DNA of 40,622 nt from Paraglomus occultum (lineage: Eukaryota > Glomeromycota > Glomeromycetes > Paraglomerales > Paraglomeraceae), in contig CAJVPJ010000140.1 of the NCBI GenBank assembly GCA_910592205.1, positions 1 to 40,622 of the forward strand. The letters run 5' to 3'. This document shows positions 1-10,247 of the stretch, one piece after another. The position numbers were made by a program, and so were the translations under genes. Positions within the stretch are counted from its first letter, which is position 1. Each line of letters starts with the position of its first letter. The notes beneath the pieces are model-generated. The model was given only the letters and a program-made list of their open reading frames with translations. It was not told the origin of the DNA and made no database searches.

Positions 1-103
1 CACATGATTTATATTATGCCGAGGTAAACTATTTACTTATGCGTCATGTTTATTGAATAGTTTAAATAATTATTGACATATTATTATGTATAATTTCCAC
101 TAG

Positions 104-1848
104 TTATGTGATAAGCATCCTGATATTCTTACCACGGATGTTTGGGTTACCATCAGATTTACATATAAAGCAAGCAAACAGAAGTATTGTCTAATAAAAA
201 CCGAACATGGGCGTACGTTATGTCTGGCGTGTACATATACATGGCCATTAAATCCCGAAATGAATGCATTATGCGATACGTGTTATAGCAAAGTTTTGGC
301 TTCATTGATTACGGTGTCGAAGACTAAACATGACGATTTGAAATGCGTAGATATAAAGTATTCTCAATTGACAAATGTACAACAGATGACATCACTACGC
401 CATGGATGCACGCATATAGCAAAATGGTTAGAACCGACGGCAAATGAATGGACAAATGTGATGCTTAAGGAGATAATAATTGACAGACAGGATGCATTGT
501 TATTTGATTTCGATCAGGTAAATTGTTTACATGTAAATAATGCAAATAACACTAAATGCACTACATCAATATTAATATTAATCATTGTAATGATTGTATT
601 GTTTACTCAAATAGCTAACTCAGAAATATCCAGAAATATCAACCCCTGAGAATATCTTCATAATTGGATTAATATTAACTCAAGAGCCATCCACTAAAGC
701 ATATTATCTAGTTTTTTGCCTTGAAATATGTTTATTATTGGACAGATTCAAACAGATCAATGAAGATGTTGAGTACATGCAGTATTATGACTTTTATGGA
801 ATTGAAAAGATCGGAGCTGGTGGTTATGGAACAGTCTATACTGCCAAATATATTGGTGAGTCAAAAAGCATATCAATATGCTAAAAGCAGTTGTACTAAA
901 GCACTTCAAGGGTTCTGATAAACTATTTATCAATGAGGTAAGTAATCTTCAATATTTTGACTAAGTGATATTATAATTCAACATAATAATTACTCTGTTT
1001 ATTTTATTTAATAGTTCAGAAATCATGCCAAGTGTGCAAACTGGTATAGTAAATTTCTTCAACTTTATGGAGTCACGCAAGACCCAGAAACAAATGAGTT
1101 AATGATTGTTATGCAGCATGCCAACCGTGGTGGTCTTTTGTCTCATTTGCATCAAAATATTAATGATTTTAATTTGTCATGGAGAAGGAAGTTACAGTAT
1201 CTGGAGGATATTGCATATTATTTAAAAGATATTCATAGTGAGGGGTTAGTACACTGTGATCTTCATGGCGGGAATGTAGTTATGCATGACAATTCAGACA
1301 AGATAGAAGCATATATATGTGATCTTGGTCTTTCCCAACCAGTGAATTCACATCAGCAAAATTCAACCATTCGAGGTGTTTTACCCTTTATTGCACCAGA
1401 AGTCTTTCATACTTGCAAATTTACTCAGGAATCAGACATATATTCTTTTGGTATTATTATGTATTTAATTGCTAGTGGTGAACCACCATTTAGAGATAGA
1501 GAATTTGACAGAGATTTAGTATGTGATATCATGGGTGGGCTATGGCCAAGGATGCCTGACTCAGCACCAGAAGAATACAGGAAACTTGCTGAATGGTGTT
1601 GTGATGCTGATCCTGACAAACGTCCAGATGCATTCACAATTTGGCCTCATATTTATAACCTTGGGCAAGATGTGGATATAGATAAGGGTAATTCTGACTT
1701 TGTGTGGTATACCATTTATCATAATAATGTCAAACCATTATCAAGTCTTGAAAAGGAGAGTAAATATTCCAGTAAGGTACTGCCTACTGGAATTTACCCA
1801 AGCCAAGAAACAGTCGTGATTATGATTTGGATTCAGCTGCAGGTATGA
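104..1848 (+). CDS. TKL-like protein kinase with N-terminal Cys motif (5' end unresolved)
   Basis: Predicted cytoplasmic Ser/Thr or TKL-type kinase of the kind greatly expanded in Rhizophagus. Exons 104-517, 615-855, 888-937 and 1015-1848 join in frame (about 512 aa). The first exon carries paired cysteines (CLAC and CDTC), like the zinc-ribbon head of this family. The kinase domain shows the glycine loop GAGGYGTVYTA, the lysine in AVVLK, the catalytic loop HCDLHGGN (Arg replaced by Cys, Asp kept), DLG in place of DFG, and APEVF. The key residues are therefore present and the enzyme is probably active. The first exon seems to begin at an acceptor (cactag, ending at 103), so the start codon lies further upstream or outside the window. 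The intron at 856-887 would be only 32 nt, but reading through it meets a stop. The last exon ends at TGA; a donor-like CAG/GTATGA at the end could extend it. Family assignment is firm; substrate is unknown. Confidence 0.82.
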
Positions 1849-2105
1849 AAACAAAACTAGTAACATGTTGATATAAATAACGTCAATATTAATATAAATA
1901 TACATTGCTAATACCATCCATTTTAATTTAGATACTAAACCTATTTTTTGAATTAAATTGTAATTTGCCAGTTTTATTTCAAAGTTTATTTCTCTTCCAA
2001 TTATAAATAGCTGATGCATCCCCATGCATGTCAATATGGTTGAGTAAGCAGGGTTCCAGAATAAAATTTTACACATTTCAGTTAGCGGGTAGGGTATTTA
2101 CACTA
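1849..2105. other. Intergenic stretch before the MITE
   Basis: AT-rich sequence downstream of the kinase. I see no coding exon. A short extra 3' exon of the kinase in this stretch cannot be excluded, because the last kinase codons overlap a possible donor. Confidence 0.4.
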
Positions 2106-2760
2106 CAGTCGACTCTCTCTAATATCCACCCCGTTAATATCCACCTCTCTCTATTAGCAACAGTAGTTACAGAACGGATTTCCCCATATTTAAATTCTCC
2201 CGCATATATCAATTTTTGATATCATACCCCGTTGATATCCCTATCAACACATAATCGGATTTTATTCTTAATTAAACTGATATCTACATCAATATAAATT
2301 AGTATTTTAAAATTTAAATTCTGATATACAATATTTACTATGCAATGTCTCTTTTGCATCCTATTGTGTCATTTCATGTGCCATCGCATTATATAATAAT
2401 AAATGATTGAATATGGTGCTGTATAAAACCGTGCTGTCTCAATAATTCACACTGAACAAGATAATAATCATGAATGGGGAATAAGAACGCCCACTTGGAA
2501 GAAACGAATGCACTTAACTATGAAGTCAAAGCAAGATATGTGCCAGCGAAAGCAAATTAATCCATCTCAGATTTTTTCGTCCACAATTCATAAGAGGTGA
2601 ACAAACTGATTTAGTTTAATAATTATATGTTAATATGGGGTTTTTATTATAAACATGAGTATCGTATATCATATTACAGATGACGTCATCACCCCCTAAC
2701 CCCGCATATATCAACAAAATTGGCCGGTCCCGTGAGGTTGATATTAGAGAGGGTCGACTG
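2106..2760. mobile_element. 655-bp MITE with pogo/Tc1-type ends
   Basis: The left end reads CAGTCGACTCTCTCTAATAT and the right end is its imperfect inverted copy, finishing GAGGGTCGACTG. Each end is flanked by TA (2104-2105 and 2761-2762), the expected target duplication of the Tc1/mariner/pogo superfamily. The subterminal parts also mirror each other (CCGCATATATCAA occurs near both ends). The interior has no substantial reading frame, so this is a non-autonomous copy that would need a transposase from elsewhere. Confidence 0.8.
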
Positions 2761-2762
2761 TA

Positions 2763-3516
2763 GTAAGGAAATGTTGGTACAGTATTTAGTTCAACAAGTT
2801 TATCGAACGTTTGCATAATGTTGTATTGTAAATGTTTCGTATTTCATATACAGTAGATGTAATAGATTGATAATCTTAAGATGTTACATATAGTTTGCTC
2901 GATTTAAGGATTCGGGTAAAACCAGTTTCATTAATATTGTATAAAGTAAAAGAAATTCTTGATCTTAATATTGTTTGCATATCGATAATCTCATTTTTAG
3001 GACTTCGATTTGTCCAACATAATCTCATTTAAAAAATTCGCATGTAACAAGAAAACCTGTTATTATTATATAAGAAAACTTTTTTGTGGCTTGTCTAGAT
3101 TCTCGATCATGTGAATTTGAACGATCGACATAAATTATGTGTAACTTCTCTTATCAATATATCATCTACATTTTCAACATTTCAGTTAAAACTTTGAAAG
3201 TACAAACTACATGTACGACTTACTAAATTAATCATATCTCGGAACGCGCGTTATAGAAACTCGGTTGGTTTAAAATATAATAATAAGCGAAAAGTTAAAG
3301 TCTTGAAAGCGAGATATGATATTAGACTTGGTATATCAAAGTGAACATGAAAAAGACATATTTGTTTTAATTAATCCCCATTGTCTACTTTATAATACTA
3401 ATTAACAGTCATCTGAAATGAATCTATCTAACTTTTCTTTTTCTCTCTTGAAGGTAACGATTGCGTAGATTGTGTGTGTTTAACGAGATATTACTAAACT
3501 TATTTTAGTCTATAGA
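2763..3516. other. Intergenic stretch upstream of the nuclease gene
   Basis: About 750 bases of AT-rich sequence with no recognisable exon or repeat. It should contain the promoter of the restriction-endonuclease-like gene that starts at 3517, but I cannot point to a specific element. Confidence 0.4.
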
Positions 3517-4574
3517 ATGGCGAGTTCCGTTGAAAAGGGTAACGAGTTTGAAGACCTTGTGTTTAAAATCTTGAAAGATGCAAACCTAAAACCATTTAGG
3601 GCGAGGTAAAGAATTCTTGCTGAGTATTTGTTTAGTAGCATATGTATCCAAAGTTACGCTGCCACTTGGGTGTAAAATATCAGAGATTGAAAGCTCTTCG
3701 TGACCACAATATGTAAATTATTATGTCAGGTAATCATTTAATGTAGTATCTGAAATTACGCTGCCACTTGGGTGTAAATTCGGGTTTCGATGAATACCAA
3801 AGGTGTAATCTTATATCGATTCCCGTATCCGACGAAGCTGTCTGCTGACTAGGTTCCGGGCGTGGTGAATAGGATACATTAAAGCATTTTATGGTTCCTG
3901 GTTGATGATTTACTTGTTGTGAACGTTCGTTCTCTGTTGCCGACCGTCTGTTGACTTAGGTTCCGGGCGTGGTGAATAAGATATACTAACCATTTGAATT
4001 GAAAGCGCTTCGTGGCCGCAGCTTGCGAAAGTCGCCAGCCAGGTATCCAGTCCTGGCGTACGGTGGACGGCCTGCTGTGAACGTTCTTCAATTGGTTAAT
4101 GACTATAATGATGCAATTACTCACATTCATTATTAATTAGAGGACCAAAGGAGGAGATGGGGGGGGGGGGGGTTGACATACATATGAACACCCCGCATAT
4201 TAATATTTGTATACAATGTAAATTTAGAGAACGAGAAAATATAGGTAATGTTAATAAACCTCTCAGATTTGATATTAATATTAAAGGTATTATTAAATAT
4301 AATAAATTCTATCTCTTATATAGGCCCCACGGTAGTCCGGGTACTTGATGGACGCACACCCAATACTGCTGCAATATTGGTGACGAGTAAAGGGTTCGGC
4401 AGCGGTGCAGATGATGAGGTTAAACGTCATCCACATCAAAATATTATATTGTCTTCCATAGATAATATAGTCTCCGATGTGAAACAACTAATTGAAATAG
4501 CAAAAGTCGCCACAGCAAGCCAACAGCTTGTTAAAATTGAGAATCAATTTTTAAGATCGACAGTTATTGATTAG
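3517..4574 (+). CDS. Mrr/type IV restriction-endonuclease-like protein
   Basis: Small stand-alone PD-(D/E)XK nuclease-fold protein, predicted to bind and cut DNA; its biological role in fungi is not known. Exons 3517-3605, 4141-4244 and 4324-4574 give 147 aa with closed phases. The N-terminal helix KGNEFEDLVFKILKDANL matches the start of the restriction_endonuclease/Mrr family. The second exon supplies GGGVDI (metal-binding Asp) and CIQCK (the QxK catalytic pair). The third exon has RTPNTAAILVTSKGFGSGA, typical of the C-terminal half of the fold. The first intron (3606-4140) is unusually long and filled with repeats. The Gly codons before VDI lie in a run of 14 G, and the acceptor is a tandem TAG/AG. 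The acceptor chosen here (ending at 4140) keeps the frame but gives GPKEEM in place of the family-like TKGGDGG. The gene may therefore be length-polymorphic, recently damaged, or mis-sequenced at the homopolymer. Confidence 0.75.
3656..4085. repeat. Repeat-filled intron: duplicated dispersed-repeat units
   Basis: Inside the first intron of the nuclease gene, the 21-mer beginning ACGCTGCCACTTGGGTGT occurs at 3656 and again at 3758. AGGTTCCGGGCGTGGTGAAT occurs at 3851 and, with an adjacent shared flank, at 3958. GTGAACGTTC occurs near 3919 and 4076. The segment is more GC-rich than its surroundings. It looks like one or more dispersed elements partly duplicated in tandem. An open frame on the minus strand (3879-4130) belongs to the repeat and is not counted as a gene. 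Confidence 0.55.
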
Positions 4575-5012
4575 TAACGGAAAAATGGTGATAAGACACA
4601 GAAGACAAAATAACAATAACGCGTTGTTGGTGATAGATAAACGATCGATCTTCATCAATATTCTTTAAGGTTATTACGAAACTTTTTATTTTGTTTCTAT
4701 CGTCCGCTGATACTAATTATTGACATTCCTACGTGACTAGTGGTTTCATAAGGTTGTTAGGAATAAATTCCTGCTTTTAATATTGCGGAATAAAGTTGTC
4801 AACGCGGTAGATCGTTCATTTCGTGGCTGCGACAAAAGATTAGAGATTCTCGAACAATAATAATGATGGTATGTTTGTTTGATTCGAAAAAATGACGTTT
4901 CCCGACTAGTCGAAACATTAAGTGAAAGACCGCCCTGTTTAAATATAGCATAAATATTCCCCTTCGATTCTGTAATTGATATCATCGTAGGCATACCCTT
5001 GTAATTATTTTA
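4575..5012. other. Intergenic, no gene seen
   Basis: AT-rich sequence following the nuclease gene. The reading frames on both strands are short and show no recognisable domain. Confidence 0.4.
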
Positions 5013-5090
5013 CAGTTAACCCTCGTTTATATCCCCACTTTGGGGCAGACTTTTTGGGATATCGATATATCAGAGTGGGATATATAACTA
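5013..5090. repeat. Single pogo-like transposon terminus
   Basis: Directly after a TA, the sequence CAGTTAACCCTCGTTTATAT begins, followed by GATATCGATATATC. This is the style of a pogo/Tigger terminal inverted repeat (CAGT start, then a tract rich in ATATC). I could not find the matching inverted end downstream. It may be a solo or truncated end, or the partner may have diverged beyond recognition by eye. Confidence 0.4.
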
Positions 5091-5215
5091 TTCCATTTTA
5101 GTAATACAAGAAATTTATTGGTTAATATACTCTGCTAATGAATGTTGACGCTTGAACAATTTCGTAAACACAAAAGCATTCTTTTATTGAAATCGAGACG
5201 TCTTTGTTTACAACA

Positions 5216-5356
5216 ATGCTACATGATCTGATTAAAAAGAATTATCCTTCTTGGCAAAAAACTAATTTCTGGGATGTTCCAAACTCAAACTGGGATTTTT
5301 GTCAGCATATGGAAGATGGTCCGTTTAGTAATAGATTAAAAGATCGGGTCATATAA
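5216..5356 (+). CDS. Possible 46-aa small protein or coding fragment
   Basis: ATG to TAA reading frame whose composition is more protein-like than its surroundings: YPSWQKTNFWDVPNSNWDF followed by CQHMEDGPFSNR, with five aromatic residues in a short space and few runs of Lys/Asn. I do not recognise the family. It could be a real small gene, an exon of a larger gene, or a fossil. The short length and lack of neighbours on the same strand keep confidence low. Confidence 0.2.
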   Translation: MLHDLIKKNYPSWQKTNFWDVPNSNWDFCQHMEDGPFSNRLKDRVI

Positions 5357-5611
5357 ACACGCTATTTCATATACAGTAAACAAGACGTATGGTGCACAGC
5401 ATTAATGCACTAACCAACAAAGGATAGTTTAACATGATATTTATGTAACACGGGTTGACCTATATAGAGAAAGGCAAATTTACCGAGAGGATAAGATGTT
5501 GAATCAAAATTTCATTCAAACGTGATGGAAAGCGTTTACTTGTCCAAATTAGATACATACATACAAAAATATTAAAAAGTTTTGGAAAAAACACTCTAAA
5601 ATATTCTGACA

Positions 5612-5805
5612 TTATAAAGTATGGATTTTAAGAATATTATAGAAAGCGGCTGTGGCACACAAACAAGCTATTATGACTAACAAACGTACAAGCGACCTTC
5701 TTTTCTGCTTCCTTAACAACCACATCAGAATAATGGCAGCAAGTAGTCCACCATTAATCATTACGTCAGGCAACATACCAGAACGGTCCTCTGCACTTGC
5801 ACTGT

Positions 5806-5837
<32 letters not shown>

Positions 5838-7255
5838 ATCTCATTCCTGATAACCGTACCACTAATAAGATTCCATTCATCTGCATAAGTTTCGTATGTA
5901 TCGTCTGAAAGGCCTTCTAACGTATATGGACTCCACAGTGCCCAATATTCAATCGGTCCACCGGGCAGTTCAAGAAGTTTTTCCAGAAGTGGTCCGTACT
6001 CTCCATCAGGATCACCGTAATAATCTCTAGCTGCATATAGAGGTGTTCTAAACGCGAACAACCTTTCCTTTAGTTCTTTCCCAGCCTGCATGTCACCCAA
6101 GAGGTTATTGGTAACTTTAACCAGATGATCAACGGCCGCTTTTATTGTTACGCCATAATGAGTTTCGGTTTCCCACAAGTTAATACCATCCAGTTTTATC
6201 GACAGACGGGCGATATACACCAACGCAAGCAGATTGAAGCATTCGTAATGGTATACTTTTGTGCGTGCAGTTTCTAGCGGCTGTTTTCCATCTTTGTCTA
6301 TCTGGTCCTTGAAATATCCGTCAGCAAAATCGTTAATCAAGTTGCGTGCCTCAACATCTCTGCCTGCGAAATGTAAACATGCCGCGGTTTGTGCGATGTA
6401 GAATGTGCCGTGGTTGTTGGGATGATTCTTTTCTCTAACGCCAAGAGGCGAGGTGACCAACCAAGTCGAGTATTTATTAAACCACGATTTGAGTGGACGC
6501 GTTAATCTTTTGCCCACAGTTTCTGATTTCTCGATCAAAGCAAGAGCTTGGGGGATATATACTATGGTTCTTAATTCCAGTATGCCTTCTGATCTACCTT
6601 TATTATTATGACTTTTACCACGTATAACTTGTCCAAAGTTTACCGAAGGTTTCATATATGTGTCGATGTTCAAGAACCAGGTGTTCAAAAGGAGAGCAGC
6701 CTTTTCTGCATACTTTTCATCACCAAATATTGTATATGCAACCGCTAGCGTTGTAACGTCCGCTGTCATTTCATTGAAGTCATTGGGATCAGTCGCTTTT
6801 TTTATGTCTGGGACCCATTGTCCATCCTTTCGCACATACGGACAATCTCTATCTGGGTCTTGCACGTCCTCAATGCCATCGCAATTTGGCCACCAGTAGG
6901 CAGCCAACGAATAGAACTCGTGCTTGTTACCATTGGGAGGCGTTATGGAAGTGTTGATAACTGAATATGGATGAGGGTTTTCGAGAGCATATTTGGCCTT
7001 TGTTCGTAGTGTTTCAATGGTTGAACGTGCCAAGTGAGGATATCTCGAGTGTATGGTTTTGAATCTGTTTAAGCCCTCTATATCGAGCAGATCGAATTGG
7101 ATAGCGGCTTGTTGGGAAAGTATGAAGATTAATCAACTGTTATGTCAAAAGACTGTCACGTTTTCTCGCCAATGTTGGATCCTTTATCGTGATTTCTCAC
7201 CTTCAGCAACGGAAACCCATGCTACCAACAGGGCTAAAAATAATATTGGTATCAT
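5612..7255 (-). CDS. Alginate-lyase-family (PF05426-like) secreted/membrane protein
   Basis: Predicted polysaccharide lyase of the (alpha/alpha) toroid alginate-lyase family, acting outside the cell. The start at 7255 gives a clear signal peptide (MIPILFLALLVAWVSVAE). An intron (7200-7108) then joins a single long exon (7107-5612), about 516 aa in total. Family signatures in order are YSLAAYWWPNCDG, the (V)RKDGQWVPD region, FGDEKYAEKAALLLNTWF, the NNHGTFY motif with the conserved Asn-His, and ARTKVYHYECFNLLAL. The C-terminus is unusual: a run of nine Asn encoded by an ATT microsatellite, then two hydrophobic segments (GGLLAAIILMWLL and LLVIIACLCATAAFYNIL). This suggests anchoring in the membrane or wall face. 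It stands alone. The substrate in a fungus is unknown; glucuronan or other uronic-acid polymers are possible. Confidence 0.85.
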
Positions 7256-9396
7256 ATTTTATGTATATGTGATTGTTCGTCTATCTTCTATAGAAGTTAC
7301 TCTTGACAAAGGGGTGTTGATAAACAAACTGTACAAAAGGGAGAACATTAATATATACTTATGAACACCAATTGTCGACAACATATCCGTTTGTGTTAAT
7401 GTAATTTTAAATTTGCCACATGTTTAAAAATAATAATTGACTAACTTATACACAAGTAACCCGTTTTCGGTAAACATTCCCAGAATCGGGTGATCATAAT
7501 TGTATCGGCAAGTCCGGATTTGAAGATGTCCGAAACTAATATTAAAACTCGACCAACCTGGCCTTCATACTATTGTCCGACGCAGACGTTTAATGTCAGA
7601 TGGCAAGCTAAAAGCTGCAGACTGACGTTAGCTTTATGGACAACTATTGAGAACAGGTGGACAGAATGAAGTCATTAAACTCGCAGGTACAACGCTAAGA
7701 TTTACTTTCAGTTCATATTAATATTAATATGTTAACGTGCATAATAATTATAATCACGAGGCAGCTTGGATTTACCATTTTAGTGATTTTATTACTGTAA
7801 ATGTTTTGGCTATTTTGTTTGAAAACCCATCATTCTTATCTTCAATCATTCAATATTACATAGATATATGCAAGGCTGGAGCTTTGTGAGATATCGCTTC
7901 TATTTTTATAGATCTCTTGTTACATTGCGATTAAAATCAATAGGGATAATACCTGGGACAGTGAAAACTTGTGTTCGGTAAAAGTAATGTATGTATAAAT
8001 TAAGCAGCTGTTCGTCTTTGTCTCCAGTTCCGAAATTAAACTTGTGTGACCCGAAGTTTATGTGTGTCAGCCGCAGCATTCTTATCTCTTTTTGTGGGAC
8101 CAATGGGATGACTCCGCTATTATAACTGACTGTAAAGGATTTGGTGCTAATAAATTATTGTCTCGTCTATATTAAGGTACTATTTATGCACCTGTGTTTA
8201 AACTTACATCCTGCAACCATTATTGAATCGCCAAAATATGATGATGTAATTTGTTCACTCACTGACCGAACACATTCGAAGGAAAATTTTTTATGGCCAG
8301 AAGGTAACGATGTTATTGTCTGTCATAGTTTAATTGGTTGATGCACGCCTTTTATTACCCCATAAAGTCAGTTGTCTTCCATTTCTTAGTTACGAATGGC
8401 TTCCGTTCCAACTGTCTCTACGACAAACCTCACCATTTTTAGTACATTCAAATACGCGCTAATTAAAAATACTGTCTTAAAGCATCTAGAGTATTATTAC
8501 TATAAGACCACGCGAGCGAGAAAGCATCGTCAATGCATTAATGATAATTAAAATGGTAACCATAAAAAAAACAAAACTTTAAATTACGATTAAAACATAT
8601 AAGGGGATAGTGGCGAACGATGGATATTGTCAATTTACAGCAGATATTTTACCTTTTTTTAAACGGTTAAAATGTTAAACTTGTGATTTAATGAGTAATG
8701 AAAAACTTAACAATGATACGGTGTATTAATACTAATCATGGAAAACAGTCATCATAACCCATCTAAATATAATGTTGCAATGACAATTTTGCATTGATAT
8801 TTGTCTGTTTGAAGTAATAAATTTTCTTACCAGCCATAAAAACGACATTAGTTAACATTATCGTTTTATTAATATTATTGTTATGACCAAAAACGTGCAC
8901 AAAAACAAAGACATAATCATGAATAAATTTTAATAAATGTGAACTATTCTCCCAAAACGTTTGCTTAAACTAAACTGAGTGAATATTATTTATCACGAAA
9001 TTTTATTTGCTTCAAGTAAAAACTTTAACTTTGCCACATATACCATTGCATGCCATGTTTTCATAACCAATTTGACAAACGCGACTGTAAAATAAAACAT
9101 CTGCATTATTTCTTATGTTTATTATCTCGTTTAGTCATTGAAAGGCACGAATTTTGAAAAGATGCAAAGATAAACACGATCATGTAACGCTGTACACAAA
9201 CTTTATTCAGCTGATATATTACGGAGCAAGTTTTATCGCGTGACTTTGTTTCGCAAACTACATAATGTATTAATAATAGCTTGTTAGCAAACAAAATAAT
9301 AATAATTTACTTCCTAAAGGCAGATGTACTAGCAAACTAAATAATGTTCTGTTGTGAATGGAATTCTGGTTTCGAAGATATAATCAGATAAACGAG
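7256..9396. other. About 2.1 kb intergenic, no gene recognised
   Basis: AT-rich sequence with only short reading frames on either strand (for example minus-strand 7906-8103 and plus-strand 8141-8341) that match no family I know and have no supporting splice structure. The part just left of 7500 presumably includes the promoter of the alginate-lyase-family gene. Confidence 0.4.
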
Positions 9397-10114
9397 TCAC
9401 TTTAACGAAGTCGTTCGGTAATCTGAATTCCGAAAGTAAGTAAAATTTCACGTGATTTAGTCAATACAAATATCCAATAAAAATTGTTGATTTTATTATA
9501 TATTTCCAAGAATACTTTTACGTACATAACTTGCTTAAAGTTTGCAATTCATTTAATTCCTCTTGTTGTAAATATAACAGAAGACTGTCAATACTATTAA
9601 TACCTTCTGCTGATGCACCTTCTCCTCCTCCCCAATGCCATACTCATTCGCTATCTCTATATTTTTCAAACGCGGATTACTGTCTTTTTTCTGACACGGC
9701 TCCTTTTTTTGGGCAAGCGTAAATGCTGTTCGTTGTTTTTTTGACATGGATATTTTCTTGTCTTTGATGCGACGTTTTTTTGAAGTTGATTTGAGCATCT
9801 TTGTTATTATTCGAGACGGAGAGCAAGCGTATAATAAAAGGAAATAATATAACAAACAAGAGAAATGCTTTTGCAGTCTTAGACAATGAGATGATTCTGA
9901 TTAGTTAGTTCCTATAACGAAAAGAATTCGCCCAAGTGAATGGCTTAATTTATGCATGGATTTTGAAATCTTCGTTATATCGTTATTACTGAATTTATAT
10001 ATAAATCTTCGTTTATCTGAAATTATTCTGTTAAGAACGTCCTGGTTCCAGAAAATACTTCGTTATAAGCTATCTTCGTTAAAGTGAGACTTGGATAAAG
10101 TGAATTTCACTGTG
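9397..10114 (-). mobile_element. Decayed pogo/Tigger element with transposase N-terminus
   Basis: A perfect 14-bp inverted pair (TCACTTTAACGAAG at 9397 and its complement ending at 10087) lies just inside the presumed ends. The right end finishes GTGAATTTCACTGTG followed by TA (10115-10116). On the minus strand, from an ATG at 9747, the reading RTAFTLAQKKEPCQKK then SNPRLKNIEIANEYGIG matches the HTH_psq/CENP-B N-terminal DNA-binding domain of pogo-family transposases. The frame then drifts into unrelated residues and no DDE domain follows. This is an internally deleted, inactive copy. Confidence 0.65.
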
Positions 10115-10116
10115 TA

Positions 10117-10245
10117 GTACTTTTTGGTATAGGCTTTATCGAGAGATTACAAAATCCGATATATCGAGACAATTCTTATTCGTGTTGGATGTTCCATGAG
10201 AAATCTCCTTACTAAGCGATATCCGTTATATCGAGTTCCACTGTG
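10117..10245. repeat. Second pogo-like terminus next to the Tigger relic
   Basis: The segment ends GATATCCGTTATATCGAGTT then CCACTGTG followed by TA. This resembles the neighbouring element's end (same CACTGTG-TA finish), with an internal ATATCGAG motif. It may be the end of a second inserted copy, or a duplicated terminal region. Confidence 0.35.
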
Positions 10246-10247
10246 TA

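Noticed and set aside
3879-4130. 83-codon open frame on the minus strand
   Set aside because: It lies wholly inside the repeat-filled intron of the nuclease gene and reflects the dispersed repeat, not a gene.
7906-8341. Adjacent 65- and 66-codon frames on opposite strands
   Set aside because: No family resemblance, no splice structure and no nearby exon; expected by chance in 2 kb of AT-rich DNA.
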